NCBI RefSeq assembly: GCF_009718825.1
Contig: NZ_WNHB01000020.1
Coordinates: 1-62,629, forward strand
Length of the DNA stretch: 62,629 nucleotides
Direction of reading: 5' to 3'
Source: Terrilactibacillus tamarindi
GTDB taxonomy: Bacteria > Bacillota > Bacilli > Bacillales > Sporolactobacillaceae
Below the pieces are notes generated by a model that saw only the letters and a list, made by a program, of their open reading frames with translations, ran no database searches and was not told where the DNA came from. The translations under genes were made by a program, and so were the position numbers. Within the stretch, counting starts at the first letter, position 1; each line of letters starts with the position of its first letter. Shown piece after piece: positions 31,376-44,699 of this stretch.

Positions 31376-31846
31376 TTACCAACGATAGTGGGCGAATGCT
31401 TTGTTAGCTTCGGCCATTTTGTGCATATCTTCACGTTTTTTAACTGAAGCACCCGTATTGTTAGAAGCATCGATGATTTCGTTAGCAAGTCTTTCTACCA
31501 TCGTTTTTTCACCACGAAGACGTGAGTAATTCACGAGATAACGAAGACCAAGTGTTGTACGGCGTTCTGGACGTACCTCCACTGGTACTTGGTAGTTTGA
31601 ACCACCTACACGGCGAGCTTTAACTTCTAAAACAGGCATAACGTTTTTAAGTGCCTGATCAAAAACTTCCATAGGGTCTTGATTAGTACGTTCTTTGACT
31701 AAATCAAATGCTTTATAAAGGATTGTTTGGGCAATTCCTCTTTTACCGTCTTTCATAATTCGGTTGATTAAACGAGTAACAAGTTTTGAATTGTAAAGCG
31801 GATCTGGCAATACATCACGCTTTTCAACAGGACCTTTTCTTGGCAT
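31376..31846 (-). CDS. rpsG: 30S ribosomal protein S7
   Basis: 156 aa from the ATG at 31846 ([16 protein letters not shown]), with GGAGG upstream; the in-frame start at 31864 adds an unconserved MKGGVI. S7 organises the 16S 3' major domain and contacts the E-site tRNA. Confidence 0.97.
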   Translation of the reverse strand: MPRKGPVEKRDVLPDPLYNSKLVTRLINRIMKDGKRGIAQTILYKAFDLVKERTNQDPMEVFDQALKNVMPVLEVKARRVGGSNYQVPVEVRPERRTTLGLRYLVNYSRLRGEKTMVERLANEIIDASNNTGASVKKREDMHKMAEANKAFAHYRW

Positions 31847-31876
31847 TATAACCCCTCCTTTCAATTTTATTTAAAA

Positions 31877-32287
31877 TTATTTAGGTTTTTTTGCGCCGTA
31901 TTTTGAACGACCTTGTTTACGGTCATTAACAGCTGCTGTATCAAGAGCTCCACGTACGATGTGATAACGTACACCAGGAAGGTCTTTTACACGACCACCA
32001 CGAATAAGGACAACGCTGTGTTCTTGTAAGTTATGACCAATACCAGGGATATAAGCGTTCACTTCAATGTTGTTTGACAAACGAACACGTGCATATTTAC
32101 GAAGCGCTGAGTTCGGTTTCTTTGGAGTTAACGTACCAACACGAGTACATACACCACGTTTTTGTGGAGAAGATTCGTTTGTTAAAGATTTTTTGAAGCT
32201 ATTATAACCTCTGTTAAGTGCTGGTGAATCTGATTTTTTCGTTTTAGACTTACGTCCTTGACGAATAAGTTGATTAATTGTAGGCAT
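31877..32287 (-). CDS. rpsL: 30S ribosomal protein S12
   Basis: 136 aa. Decoding-centre protein. The [11 protein letters not shown] segment keeps the Lys whose change gives streptomycin resistance, and [11 protein letters not shown] keeps the conserved loop (E. coli Asp88 region). Follows the L7Ae-like gene by about 100 bases containing a TTTTTGATCAAAAA palindrome. Confidence 0.98.
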   Translation of the reverse strand: MPTINQLIRQGRKSKTKKSDSPALNRGYNSFKKSLTNESSPQKRGVCTRVGTLTPKKPNSALRKYARVRLSNNIEVNAYIPGIGHNLQEHSVVLIRGGRVKDLPGVRYHIVRGALDTAAVNDRKQGRSKYGAKKPK

Positions 32288-32390
32288 TATTTTTTCCTCC
32301 CTTCAAATATTTTAAACCCACTGATCCAGGCGGTTCATTTTTGATCAAAAAATTTGTTTTTGCACAATTAAAAAACTTGCCGCAAAAACA

Positions 32391-32642
32391 TTATCTTTTT
32401 ATAGCGACCGCTGCTGCGCCAACATCAATGCCACAAGCTTTACCAAGCTTCTTCATTGAGTCAACTACATGTATCGGTACATTTAGCTGTTTAGCTAGTT
32501 CTATGACTTTATTGATCACACGATAATCAGCGTCTTCAGCAATAACAACTTCTTTAATTTGGTTGTCTTTAAGAGCTTTAAGCGCCTGCTTCGTACCAAT
32601 AATTATTCCGCTTTTCGCCTGTGTTACTTTATCATAAGACAT
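32391..32642 (-). CDS. rplGB: L7Ae-family kink-turn binding protein (YbxF)
   Basis: 83 aa from the ATG at 32642 ([19 protein letters not shown]), with GGAGGATATC upstream. L7Ae fold with the C-terminal [18 protein letters not shown] motif. B. subtilis YbxF binds kink-turn RNAs and its role in the ribosome is uncertain. It lies between rpoC and rpsL as in B. subtilis. Confidence 0.94.
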   Translation of the reverse strand: MSYDKVTQAKSGIIIGTKQALKALKDNQIKEVVIAEDADYRVINKVIELAKQLNVPIHVVDSMKKLGKACGIDVGAAAVAIKR

Positions 32643-32663
32643 ACTGATATCCTCCAAAGCAAC

Positions 32664-32712
32664 AAGGTGTCAGGAGCACTCAGTAATAATAACACCGAGC
32701 ACTCCTCCTTGT
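32664..32712. repeat. inverted repeat between rpoC and rplGB
   Basis: CAAGG and AGGAG pair with CTCCT and CCTTG around a 15-base loop with two internal mismatches. Without a T-run it is not a classical terminator. It lies directly upstream of the L7Ae-like gene and may be a processing site or pausing hairpin. Confidence 0.5.
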
Positions 32713-32721
32713 CAATACTCT

Positions 32722-36351
<3,630 letters not shown>

Positions 36352-36452
36352 GGGGGCAACCTCCCTTATAAATTCAGTGTTTTATTATCGTTCACCGAGA
36401 ATTAGAATAAACAATCCAAAATGTCATCTCAAAGAATTTTGCTTAGAGAAAA

Positions 36453-36492
36453 GAATTTAACCAACGACGAACGAAGTCGCCGTTGGAAATTC
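36453..36492 (-). promoter_or_regulatory. stable hairpin in the rpoB-rpoC gap
   Basis: Directly behind the rpoB stop the minus strand forms GAATTT/AAATTC, then CCAACG/CGTTGG and CGA/TCG with small bulges, followed by TTTTCT. The hairpin plus short U-run could act as a partial terminator or RNA processing site tuning the beta' level. Not a known family to me. Confidence 0.55.
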
Positions 36493-36496
36493 ATTA

Positions 36497-39400
36497 TTAT
36501 ACATTCACACTTGCGTTTTCATTTGCAGGTTCCTCTTCGTCATCAATATCACGGATATCAATCTCTTCTTTGGTGCCAGAGAGAATCTTAACATCCATAC
36601 CTAGACTTTGTAGTTCTTTAATTAATACTTTAAAGGACTCTGGAACACCTGGTTCAGGTACATTTTCACCTTTAACAATAGATTCATATGTTTTCACACG
36701 ACCCACGACGTCATCCGATTTAACAGTAAGAATTTCTTGTAATGTGTAAGCAGCACCATAAGCTTCAAGTGCCCAAACTTCCATTTCCCCGAAACGTTGT
36801 CCTCCAAATTGTGCTTTACCACCAAGAGGTTGCTGCGTAACGAGTGAATATGGACCTGTAGAACGTGCATGTAGTTTATCATCAACCATGTGCGCAAGTT
36901 TAATCATATACATGATACCAACTGATACACGGTTGTCGAATGGTTCCCCTGTTCGACCGTCATAAAGTACGGTTTTCCCGTCTCTTGACATACCTGCTTC
37001 AGCAAGTGTATCCCAAACATCGTCTTCTCGAGCACCATCGAATACAGGTGTTGCAACTTTCAAACCAAGTTCTCTTGCAGCCATACCAAGGTGCAATTCG
37101 AGTACTTGACCGATGTTCATCCGTGATGGTACCCCGAGAGGATTTAACATGATATCGAGAGGTCGACCGTCCGGCATAAACGGCATATCTTCTTCAGGTA
37201 ATATACGAGAGATAACCCCTTTATTACCGTGACGTCCAGCCATTTTATCCCCTTCGTGTATTTTACGTTTTTGAACAATATATACACGAACAAGTTCGTT
37301 TACACCTGGTGGTAATTCATCACCGTCTTGACGATTGAAGATTTTCACATCGTGGACAATACCGCCTCCACCGTGAGGAACTCTTAGTGATGTATCACGT
37401 ACTTCACGCGCTTTTTCTCCAAAAATGGCGTGAAGCAGTCTTTCTTCTGCTGTGAGCTCAGTAACTCCTTTTGGTGTTACCTTACCCACAAGTATATCTC
37501 CATCTTTCACTTCCGCACCGACTCGAATAATACCTCGGTTGTCGAGATTATGCAAAGCGTCTTCCCCAACGTTCGGGATATCACGCGTAATTTCTTCTGG
37601 TCCGAGTTTCGTGTCACGTGCATCCGATTCATATTCTTCTATGTGAATCGATGTATAGACATCATTTTTCACGAGATTCTCGCTCATGATGATCGCATCT
37701 TCATAGTTATAACCATCCCAAGTCATGAAGCCAACAAGGACGTTACGACCTAAGGCTAATTCACCTTTATCCATGGATGGACCATCTGCAAGGATTTCAC
37801 CCTTATCAACAACCGTACCTTTTTCAACAATCGGTACTTGATTATAGCAGGTTCCTTGGTTAGAACGTTCGTATTTTTGAAGTTTATAAGTTACGAGGTC
37901 ACCCTCGACATCTCGTCCACCTACTTCTTCAATGGTACGGATCTTAATGTATTTAGCTGATACATACTCAACGCGTCCACGATGCTTAGCACGAATAGCA
38001 GCACCTGAATCTCTCGCTGATACATATTCCATCCCTGTTCCAACGATTGGTGAATCTGGAACAAGTAGTGGAACCGCTTGACGTTGCATGTTCGCACCCA
38101 TCAAGGCACGGTTAGAGTCATCATTCTCCAAGAACGGAATACATGCCGTAGCGGCAGATACTACCTGTTTCGGTGAAACGTCCATGTAGTCTACACGTTC
38201 TTTTTTAACAACGATGTTTTCACTACGAAAACGTGAAATGATCTCGTCTTCTACAAAATAACCATCATCATCAAGTTTGGCATTGGCTTGAGCAACAACA
38301 TAATTATCCTCTTCGTCTGCCGTTAGATAATCAATATGTCCCGTTACTTTACCCGTTTCAGGGTCCACTCGACGATACGGTGTTTCAATAAATCCAAATT
38401 TATTTACTCTCGCATAACTAGAAAGCGAGTTAATTAACCCGATGTTCGGGCCCTCAGGTGTTTCAATCGGACACATACGACCATAGTGAGAGTAGTGAAC
38501 GTCACGAACTTCAAATCCAGCACGTTCTCTAGTCAATCCACCTGGTCCGAGGGCTGAAAGACGACGTTTGTGCGTAAGTTCAGCAAGTGGGTTCGTTTGG
38601 TCCATGAATTGAGAGAGCTGAGAACTACCAAAGAATTCTTTTATCGATGCGATAACCGGTCGAATGTTGATTAATGCTTGAGGCGTAACTGCATTTGTAT
38701 CTTGAATCGACATTCTTTCACGTATCACACGTTCCATTCTGGATAAACCAATTCTAAATTGGTTTTGTAATAATTCACCAACGGATCTTAGACGACGATT
38801 ACCTAAATGATCAATGTCATCCGTGTCGCCAATCCCGTGCAATAAATTAAAAAAGTAATTAATTGAAGCTAAAATGTCTGCTGGAGTAATGTGTTTAACT
38901 GATGTGTCAATTTTCCCATTACCCATGACTTTGATTATTTTATCGCCGTCTTCATCATTAGGAGAATAAACGCTAATTGATTGAACAGTGATATTTTGTC
39001 CTTCTGCTACACCATCTGCTGGTGTATAATCGTTGTAGCCCATTTTCTCTTCAATAATAGGTAATAGGCGGTCTAACATACGACGGTCAAGCAAGGTGCC
39101 TTCATCGGCAACAATTTCACCCGTTTCAGGATCAATCAACTTTTCTGCTAGTCTTTGATTAAAAAGACGATTCTTAATGTGAAGTTTTTTATTAATTTTA
39201 TACCGTCCAACATTCGCTAAATCATAGCGTTTTGGATCAAAAAAGCGACTTTCTAGTAAACTTTTTGCATTATCCACTGTTGGCGGCTCACCAGGGCGAA
39301 GACGTTCATAAATTTCGATCAACGCTTTTTCTGTACCTTCAGTATTATCCTTTTCTAAGGTATTCTTAAGGTATTCATCTTCACCTAGTAAATCGATGAT

Positions 39401-40018
39401 TTCTTGATCAGAGCCAAACCCTAATGCACGTAAGAGCACGGTCACTGGAAGTTTCCTTGTCCGATCTATTCTTACATAAACGACGTCTTTGGCATCTGTC
39501 TCATATTCTAACCAAGCGCCGCGGTTTGGAATAACAGTAGCGGTAAAGCCTAGTTTACCATTTTTATCGAACTTTTCATTGTAGTATACGCTAGGCGAAC
39601 GAACAAGCTGAGATACAATAACACGCTCAGCTCCATTGATTATAAAAGTTCCCGATTCTGTCATTAACGGGAAATCTCCCATAAAGACCTCTTGTTCTTT
39701 AACTTCCCCGGTTTCTTTGTTAATGAGACGTACTTTTACTCTCAGCGGCGCAGCGTAAGTCACATCGCGAGACTTAGATTCATCAACTGAATACTTCGGT
39801 TCTCCTAAGCTATAGTCAATAAACTCTAAAACAAGATTGCCAGTAAAGTCTTCTACTGGAGAAATGTCTTGAAACATTTCCCTGATGCCCTCATCAAGAA
39901 ACCACTGATATGAGGCTGTTTGAATTTCAATGAGATTAGGGAGTTCTAACACTTCTTTTATTCGCGCATAACTCCTGCGTTGGCGGTGCCGTCCGTATTG
40001 TACGAGTTGACCTGTCAA
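36497..40018 (-). CDS. rpoB: RNA polymerase beta subunit
   Basis: 1173 aa from a TTG at 40018 ([20 protein letters not shown], matching B. subtilis, which also uses TTG); GAGGGG lies 8 bases upstream, while the in-frame GTG at 40027 overlaps that site. The rifampicin region ([19 protein letters not shown]...) carries wild-type residues. It has its own promoter overlapping the ybxB stop. Confidence 0.98.
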   Translation of the reverse strand: MTGQLVQYGRHRQRRSYARIKEVLELPNLIEIQTASYQWFLDEGIREMFQDISPVEDFTGNLVLEFIDYSLGEPKYSVDESKSRDVTYAAPLRVKVRLINKETGEVKEQEVFMGDFPLMTESGTFIINGAERVIVSQLVRSPSVYYNEKFDKNGKLGFTATVIPNRGAWLEYETDAKDVVYVRIDRTRKLPVTVLLRALGFGSDQEIIDLLGEDEYLKNTLEKDNTEGTEKALIEIYERLRPGEPPTVDNAKSLLESRFFDPKRYDLANVGRYKINKKLHIKNRLFNQRLAEKLIDPETGEIVADEGTLLDRRMLDRLLPIIEEKMGYNDYTPADGVAEGQNITVQSISVYSPNDEDGDKIIKVMGNGKIDTSVKHITPADILASINYFFNLLHGIGDTDDIDHLGNRRLRSVGELLQNQFRIGLSRMERVIRERMSIQDTNAVTPQALINIRPVIASIKEFFGSSQLSQFMDQTNPLAELTHKRRLSALGPGGLTRERAGFEVRDVHYSHYGRMCPIETPEGPNIGLINSLSSYARVNKFGFIETPYRRVDPETGKVTGHIDYLTADEEDNYVVAQANAKLDDDGYFVEDEIISRFRSENIVVKKERVDYMDVSPKQVVSAATACIPFLENDDSNRALMGANMQRQAVPLLVPDSPIVGTGMEYVSARDSGAAIRAKHRGRVEYVSAKYIKIRTIEEVGGRDVEGDLVTYKLQKYERSNQGTCYNQVPIVEKGTVVDKGEILADGPSMDKGELALGRNVLVGFMTWDGYNYEDAIIMSENLVKNDVYTSIHIEEYESDARDTKLGPEEITRDIPNVGEDALHNLDNRGIIRVGAEVKDGDILVGKVTPKGVTELTAEERLLHAIFGEKAREVRDTSLRVPHGGGGIVHDVKIFNRQDGDELPPGVNELVRVYIVQKRKIHEGDKMAGRHGNKGVISRILPEEDMPFMPDGRPLDIMLNPLGVPSRMNIGQVLELHLGMAARELGLKVATPVFDGAREDDVWDTLAEAGMSRDGKTVLYDGRTGEPFDNRVSVGIMYMIKLAHMVDDKLHARSTGPYSLVTQQPLGGKAQFGGQRFGEMEVWALEAYGAAYTLQEILTVKSDDVVGRVKTYESIVKGENVPEPGVPESFKVLIKELQSLGMDVKILSGTKEEIDIRDIDDEEEPANENASVNV

Positions 40019-40161
40019 CTGATTCACCCCTCAAATCATGCATATTGAAAAATCGGTAAACGACTATATTTGCTTACCGTGATACAAAAACATTTGATTA
40101 GTATAACCACTATTTTATAAAACTATACACCTAAAAAAGTGCATTTTATTGGCATTTAGTT

Positions 40162-40190
40162 ATATTAACACAATGCAAAATGTTTGTCAA
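40162..40190 (-). promoter_or_regulatory. promoter of rpoB-rpoC
   Basis: Minus strand: -35 TTGACA (40185-40190), a 17-base spacer and -10 TAATAT (40162-40167). The -35 overlaps the last codons of ybxB. Confidence 0.75.
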
Positions 40191-40780
40191 AGCTTTTTTG
40201 CTTGAAAAATATAATAACCTTTATTGCGTTTAACCGTTGTAACATCATCATAGAGCTCTTCGAGATATTTTAAAGCAGATGGAGCACCTTGTTTCTTCTG
40301 AATGACAACCCATAGATCTCCGCCTTTGACCAAATGGCCATGTGCTTCACGAAAAATACTGTGAACAACTTGTTTTCCTGCACGAATGGGCGGGTTCGTT
40401 AAAATGGCAGCAAATGTGCCTTCCACTTTTTCAAAACGGTCGCTTTGAAAGACCGTTGCTTGAACACCATTTTTCTGGGCATTTTCTTTAGCAAGTTGGA
40501 CAGCCCTCTCATTTACATCAACCATCGTAACGTGTCGATCAGAAAAACATTTGGCTAAGGTTATGCCAATAGGTCCATACCCACACCCCATATCCAATAG
40601 GTCTCCCGGAACTTCCGGAAGTATAAAGGATTCAATGAGACTCCTACTTCCAAAGTCAATGTCGCCTTTTGAAAAAACACCTCTATCAGTTATAAACGTG
40701 ATTGGCATATTTCTAATTTTTGTTTCAAATTGTTGCCTGTTACTTTCCGTTTGCGGTTGTTTTGAATAATAATGTTCCAT
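40187..40780 (-). CDS. class I SAM-dependent methyltransferase (YbxB, RsmC-like)
   Basis: 197 aa from the ATG at 40780, with AAGGATGG upstream. SAM-binding motif I LLDMGCGYGPIG (about residues 58-69) and the catalytic NPPIRAG motif IV (N-P-P-[YF/I]) as in RsmC/RlmG enzymes that methylate guanine N2 in rRNA. It lies between rplL and rpoB as in B. subtilis. The substrate is inferred to be rRNA. Confidence 0.85.
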   Translation of the reverse strand: MEHYYSKQPQTESNRQQFETKIRNMPITFITDRGVFSKGDIDFGSRSLIESFILPEVPGDLLDMGCGYGPIGITLAKCFSDRHVTMVDVNERAVQLAKENAQKNGVQATVFQSDRFEKVEGTFAAILTNPPIRAGKQVVHSIFREAHGHLVKGGDLWVVIQKKQGAPSALKYLEELYDDVTTVKRNKGYYIFQAKKL

Positions 40781-40930
40781 TATCAAACCATCCTTTTTTG
40801 AACTAAAAGAAGAATTATAAAACTCCAATCCCCTTGTTCAAGTCTTAGTGGGCAAGCATTCATCCAAGGCACACCAATCGGTTATAGCCATTACCTATTG
40901 CCGCTATCATGAAGCGCCAAACAGAGGTAT

Positions 40931-40961
40931 CCACTTTCTATCTTAACCTTTTTTAAAGTGG
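40931..40961 (-). repeat. hairpin beside the rplL terminator
   Basis: CCACTTT and AAAGTGG (7 bp) around a 17-base loop, adjoining the rplL terminator in the ybxB upstream region. It may belong to the ybxB leader; no function assigned. Confidence 0.4.
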
Positions 40962-40969
40962 AAAAAAAA

Positions 40970-40990
40970 GCCCGCTAAATATAAGCGGGC
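40970..40990 (-). terminator. terminator of rplJ-rplL
   Basis: Minus strand: GCCCGCT/AGCGGGC 7-bp stem with a 7-base loop followed by TTTTTTTT, and an A-run on the other side. Strong intrinsic terminator. Confidence 0.95.
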
Positions 40991-41007
40991 CTTTTTTTAA
41001 AAAAGAA

Positions 41008-41379
41008 TTACTTAAGTTCTACAGATGCGCCAACTTCTTCAAGTTTACCTTTTAATTCTTCTGCTTCTTCTTTAGCAATACCTTCTTTAAGTGCTTTTGG
41101 AGCGTTGTCTACAAGGTCTTTTGCATCTTTCAAGCCGAGGCCAGTGATTTCGCGAACAACTTTAATGACTTTGATTTTTGAGCTACCTGCAGATGTAAGG
41201 ACTACATCAAATTCAGATTTTTCTTCAGCAGCGCCTTCACCAGCAGCTCCGCCTACAACTGCAACTGGAGCTGCAGCCGTTACGCCAAATTCTTCTTCGA
41301 TTGCTTTTACGAGATCGTTTAATTCTAAAACTGACATTTCTTTAACTGCACCGATGATATCTTCTTTAGTCAATGCCAT
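41008..41379 (-). CDS. rplL: 50S ribosomal protein L7/L12
   Basis: 123 aa. N-terminal dimerisation helices, an Ala/Gly hinge ([19 protein letters not shown]) and the C-terminal factor-binding domain ([20 protein letters not shown]). Forms the stalk with L10. 57 bases after rplJ. Confidence 0.98.
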   Translation of the reverse strand: MALTKEDIIGAVKEMSVLELNDLVKAIEEEFGVTAAAPVAVVGGAAGEGAAEEKSEFDVVLTSAGSSKIKVIKVVREITGLGLKDAKDLVDNAPKALKEGIAKEEAEELKGKLEEVGASVELK

Positions 41380-41436
41380 GATATATATCCTCCTTAAATT
41401 TCACATAAATTATTTTTTAGTTGGTAAAGTCTTAAA

Positions 41437-41937
41437 TTAAGCCCCTTGTTCTTCTTTTTGATCTGCAACAGCTTTAGTAGCGAGCGCAAAGTTGCGGATT
41501 GGAGCTTGAAGAACGCTAAGCAACATAGAGAGAAGTCCTTCTCTTGAAGGGAGATCTGCAAGAGCTTGAATTTGTTCAAGAGCTGCATAGTTACCTTCGA
41601 TAATGCCACCTTTAATTTCTAACGCATCGTGTTCTTTCGCAAAAGTATGAAGTACTTTCGCTGGAGCAACAACATCTTCCGAGCTGAAAGCAACAGCTGT
41701 CGGACCAGTTAATACGCCATCAAGATCTGTTAATTCAACTTCTGCTGTAGCGCGTCTGATCAAAGTGTTTTTATATACTTTGAATTCAACACCTGCTTCA
41801 CGAAGTTGTTTACGTAGTTCGGTTACTTCAGCCACATCAAGGCCACGATAGTCAACAACAATGGTTGACACGCTGTTTTTAAGTTTGTCAGCAATTTCAC
41901 TAACAACTTGTTTTTTTGCTTCAATAGCCGTACCCAT
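41437..41937 (-). CDS. rplJ: 50S ribosomal protein L10
   Basis: 166 aa from the ATG at 41937 ([19 protein letters not shown]), with GGAGGTG about 9 bases upstream; the in-frame start at 41949 is unconserved. Stalk base protein that binds L12 dimers and its own leader RNA. Confidence 0.96.
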   Translation of the reverse strand: MGTAIEAKKQVVSEIADKLKNSVSTIVVDYRGLDVAEVTELRKQLREAGVEFKVYKNTLIRRATAEVELTDLDGVLTGPTAVAFSSEDVVAPAKVLHTFAKEHDALEIKGGIIEGNYAALEQIQALADLPSREGLLSMLLSVLQAPIRNFALATKAVADQKEEQGA

Positions 41938-42153
41938 TTCGTCATCCACCTCCTAATGATATTTACCGTACACCATGCGGGAAGTTACGAGACAAACATG
42001 TAAAAGCCCTCAGGTCGAGTCGACATGAGGGCACGTATCTATCTAACATCGTTAAAATTCGTTGTTATCAAGAAAAAATCTCGTATCACCTCGGTAGGAA
42101 TACATTAAGCACTATTTCGCTCCTACTGTCTACGGTTTATTCAATTATAACCA
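41938..42153 (-). promoter_or_regulatory. L10 (rplJL) autoregulatory leader
   Basis: About 215-base 5' UTR with the L10-leader core on the minus strand: GTAGGAG...TTCCTACCGAGGT pairing around GCTTAATG, matching the L10_leader class (L10-L12 mimic of the 23S binding site). Further down is a GCCCTCA/TGAGGGC hairpin (42006-42032) followed by TTTTA, the attenuator. Confidence 0.82.
42006..42032 (-). terminator. attenuator hairpin in the rplJ leader
   Basis: Stem GCCCTCA/TGAGGGC with an inner GTCGA-type stem, followed by TTTTA on the minus strand. It is the probable terminator switched by L10 binding. Confidence 0.7.
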
Positions 42154-42159
42154 AAATCT

Positions 42160-42188
42160 ATTATATAATCTTTTATCTTTTATGTCAA
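42160..42188 (-). promoter_or_regulatory. promoter of rplJ-rplL
   Basis: Minus strand: TTGACA (42183-42188), a 17-base spacer, TATAAT (42160-42165): perfect consensus sigma-A promoter. It sits between rplA and the L10 leader. Confidence 0.9.
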
Positions 42189-42224
42189 TAAAAGATTTAA
42201 TAAGTTTCCAAGTAGAAATTATGA

Positions 42225-42911
42225 TCAAGCTTGTGCGCTAACTTTAACACCAGGGCCCATTGTTGAAGAAATGGCTACGTTTTTAATGTAAGTTCCTTTA
42301 GCAGCAGCTGGTTTTGCTTTAATTAGCGTTTCAAGTAGAACATTAAAGTTTTCGACAAGTTTTTGATCATCAAAAGATACTTTACCGATAGGAACATGGA
42401 CATTTCCGTCTTTTTGCGCACGGTATTCAACTTTACCTGCTTTAATTTCTTTAACAGCTTTCGTTACATCGAAAGTAACGGTTCCTGTTTTAGGGTTAGG
42501 CATAAGGCCTTTTGGTCCAAGGACACGACCAAGTTTACCAACTTCAGCCATCATGTCTGGAGTCGCAACAATGACATCAAATTCAAACCAACCACTGTTG
42601 ATTTTAGCGATGTATTCTTGATCACCTACAAAATCAGCACCTGCTGCTTCTGCTTCTTTCGCTTTTTCACCTTTTGCAAAAACGAGAACCGTTTGTGTTT
42701 TACCTGTTCCATTTGGTAATACAACAGCACCACGGACTTGTTGATCGTTTTTACGAGTATCTACGCCTAAACGAACAGCTACATCGATTGATTCGTCGAA
42801 TTTAGCAGAAGCCACTTGTTTAACAAGATTTACAGCTTCGCTAATGTCATATGCCTTTTGACGATCGATTGTTTTAACAGCTTCTTGATATCTTTTTCCT
42901 TTTTTAGTCAT
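42225..42911 (-). CDS. rplA: 50S ribosomal protein L1
   Basis: 228 aa from the ATG at 42911 ([16 protein letters not shown]), with GGAGGAAAATG upstream; 28 in-frame residues upstream are unconserved. L1 stalk protein that moves E-site tRNA. It represses the rplKA operon in E. coli. Confidence 0.97.
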   Translation of the reverse strand: MTKKGKRYQEAVKTIDRQKAYDISEAVNLVKQVASAKFDESIDVAVRLGVDTRKNDQQVRGAVVLPNGTGKTQTVLVFAKGEKAKEAEAAGADFVGDQEYIAKINSGWFEFDVIVATPDMMAEVGKLGRVLGPKGLMPNPKTGTVTFDVTKAVKEIKAGKVEYRAQKDGNVHVPIGKVSFDDQKLVENFNVLLETLIKAKPAAAKGTYIKNVAISSTMGPGVKVSAQA

Positions 42912-43048
42912 TTCATTTTCCTCCTTTGTGGTTATAGCGGTTTTACCTCCCACTAAATAAGGGTTGCGGACAATGCCCGGCAACCCCAACTGCAAGCATG
43001 TACATTTCTACTTGTCAGCAAAGTTAAACTTTAAATACAGTGGTTTAA

Positions 43049-43474
43049 TTAGTCTTCTACGACTATACCCATGCTACGAGCTGTACCTTCTACCATTCGC
43101 ATAGCAGATTCTACATTAGCAGCATTTAAGTCAGGCATTTTTAGTTCAGCAATCGCACGTACTTTATCACGTTTGATTGTTGCCACTTTTTTCGTATTAG
43201 GTTCACCAGATCCTGATTCAATACCGCATTCTTTTTTAAGAAGAACAGCAGCTGGTGGAGTTTTTGTTATAAAAGTAAATGAACGATCTTCAAATACTGA
43301 GATTTCAACTGGGATAATAAGTCCAGCTTGATCTGAAGTACGCGCATTGAATTCTTTACAGAAACCCATGATATTGATGCCTGCTTGACCTAAAGCCGGA
43401 CCAACTGGTGGCGCTGGATTAGCTTTACCTGCAGGGATTTGTAATTTAACAACTTTAATGACTTTTTTAGCCAC
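43049..43474 (-). CDS. rplK: 50S ribosomal protein L11
   Basis: 141 aa from a GTG at 43474 ([21 protein letters not shown]), with AAGGAGGTG 6 bases upstream; the GTG at 43483 lies within that site. L11 binds the GTPase-associated 23S region and is required for RelA activation in E. coli and thiostrepton binding. First gene of rplK-rplA. Confidence 0.96.
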   Translation of the reverse strand: MAKKVIKVVKLQIPAGKANPAPPVGPALGQAGINIMGFCKEFNARTSDQAGLIIPVEISVFEDRSFTFITKTPPAAVLLKKECGIESGSGEPNTKKVATIKRDKVRAIAELKMPDLNAANVESAMRMVEGTARSMGIVVED

Positions 43475-43580
43475 GAGACACACCTCCTTAGTCCATGATG
43501 TGGTAACGGGTTAGCCCCTCCCACTTATCGTCTTGCTTTCATGTCTCACTTGAAGGCAAAAGATAAAACCTTGCAAACAT
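43475..43580 (-). promoter_or_regulatory. rplK 5' leader
   Basis: About 100 bases between promoter and GTG. The minus strand contains GTGG...CCAC with inner GGG/CCC stems near 43501-43525. It may hold the L1 target site for feedback control, as in other rplKA leaders, but I match it only by position. Confidence 0.4.
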
Positions 43581-43584
43581 CAAA

Positions 43585-43613
43585 ATTATACAATTAATAG
43601 TAAGAGAATGCAA
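43585..43613 (-). promoter_or_regulatory. promoter of rplK-rplA in an inverted repeat
   Basis: Minus strand: -35 TTGCAT (43608-43613), a 17-base spacer and -10 TATAAT (43585-43590). CCTTGCA (43569-43575) and TGCAAGG (43609-43615) flank it as an inverted repeat that overlaps the -35. This repeat could also serve as the nusG terminator, with TTTTAT following. Confidence 0.72.
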
Positions 43614-43618
43614 GGCTT

Positions 43619-44152
43619 TTATAATTTTTCAACTTGATTAAAGTCTAATTCAACGGGTGTTTCTCTTCCAAACATATTGACATGTACTTTAATTTTGCCT
43701 TTTTCAATATCAATATCCTCAATGCTACCTACAAAATCAGCAAACGGACCTTCCTTTACTTTGACTTGTTCTTTAAGCTGGAAGTCAATGTCTGTCCGTG
43801 CTTCTTTCATACCCATTTGTTTAAGTATGCTATCCACTTCTTCAGGCAGAAGAGGCATAGGTTTGGAACCAGCGCCAGAAGAACCAACAAATCCAGTAAC
43901 ACCTGGCGTGTTTCGTACAACATACCAAGAATCATCCGTCATAATCATTTCAGTGAGTACATAACCGGGAAAAACCTTCTTGATCGCCGATTTTTTTTGG
44001 CCATTTTTAATTTCCGTTTCTTCTTCAACTGGTACTAAAATACGAAAGATTTTATCAGACATCCCCATTGATTCAACACGTTTTTCCAGATTGGTTTTGA
44101 CTTTATTTTCGTAGCCAGAGTATGTATGAATAACATACCAATTCTTCTCCAT
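43619..44152 (-). CDS. nusG: transcription elongation/pausing factor NusG
   Basis: 177 aa. NGN domain (KNWYVIHTYSGYENKVKTNLE) and C-terminal KOW domain (VKVKEGPFADFVGSIEDID). It binds the RNA polymerase clamp, influencing pausing and Rho coupling. Separated here from secE by a terminator and its own promoter, though usually co-transcribed. Confidence 0.97.
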   Translation of the reverse strand: MEKNWYVIHTYSGYENKVKTNLEKRVESMGMSDKIFRILVPVEEETEIKNGQKKSAIKKVFPGYVLTEMIMTDDSWYVVRNTPGVTGFVGSSGAGSKPMPLLPEEVDSILKQMGMKEARTDIDFQLKEQVKVKEGPFADFVGSIEDIDIEKGKIKVHVNMFGRETPVELDFNQVEKL

Positions 44153-44262
44153 GACTCATTTCCTCCAAACCTTTTTTCCTAACCTGCACTAAATTAGCGG
44201 GTGCAATTATTAAGAATCCGCCTCTAATAAACAAGATTTCTTTTTCCCTAAACTTAGACCAA

Positions 44263-44292
44263 ATTTTACTATAGTATACCTTTTCTTGCCAA
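44263..44292 (-). promoter_or_regulatory. candidate promoter of nusG
   Basis: Minus strand: TTGGCA (44287-44292), an 18-base spacer and TAAAAT (44263-44268). It lies just after the secE terminator. A GCGG/CCGC stem lies in the leader. Confidence 0.5.
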
Positions 44293-44301
44293 AATTAAAA
44301 A

Positions 44302-44321
44302 GGCAGTCTATTAGAGCTGCC
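44302..44321 (-). terminator. terminator of secE
   Basis: Minus strand: GGCAG, a bulged C, TCT, loop AAT, AGA, CTGCC followed by TTTTTAATTTT. It lies 10 bases after the secE stop. Confidence 0.75.
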
Positions 44322-44330
44322 AAAAGTTTA

Positions 44331-44525
44331 TTAGCCTGTTATTAATTTTAACAGTCTTGATACACCAAGATCAACTACCGCAAAAAACACCGTTAAAAAT
44401 ACCACTGTTACGATAACCGTAATCGTATAATTAACCATTTCTTTACGAGTCGGCCAACTGACTTTTTTCATCTCAGTTCCAATGTTCTTGAAAAAATTAC
44501 CTGTACCTTTCACTATGCTTGCCAT
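44331..44525 (-). CDS. secE: preprotein translocase subunit SecE
   Basis: 64 aa. A short cytosolic amphipathic helix (NFFKNIGTEMKKVSWPTRKE), then a single membrane helix. The VSWPTRKE motif is diagnostic. It clamps SecY in the export channel. Confidence 0.96.
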   Translation of the reverse strand: MASIVKGTGNFFKNIGTEMKKVSWPTRKEMVNYTITVIVTVVFLTVFFAVVDLGVSRLLKLITG

Positions 44526-44549
44526 AGACTAAAATACCTCCAAAACATT

Positions 44550-44699
44550 CTACTTTGTTTCTCGGTGCAGAGTATGCCTATTACATGTTTTGCAAAACTT
44601 ATTAACTTCTATGCGCTCTGGATTTGTTTTTGTGTTTTTAGCCGTTGTATAATTTCTTTGATGACAAACCGAGCATTCAAGAGACACTTTCTTCCTCAT
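44550..44699 (-). CDS. rpmGB: 50S ribosomal protein L33
   Basis: 49 aa, read directly from the minus strand: ATG at 44699, TAG at 44550. It begins [20 protein letters not shown] and ends [11 protein letters not shown]. Two CxxC pairs (CSVC, CKTC) mark the zinc-binding form. It is located between sigH and secE as the B. subtilis counterpart. The AAAAAAAGGTG upstream is the ribosome site. Confidence 0.93.
   Translation of the reverse strand: MRKKVSLECSVCHQRNYTTAKNTKTNPERIEVNKFCKTCNRHTLHRETK

Noticed and set aside
36497-40018. Rifampicin or streptomycin resistance changes in rpoB and rpsL
   Set aside because: The rpoB cluster and the rpsL Lys in [11 protein letters not shown] look wild type.
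43682-44038. 118-aa plus-strand frame opposite nusG
   Set aside because: Shadow of nusG, low-complexity Phe/Asn-rich translation.
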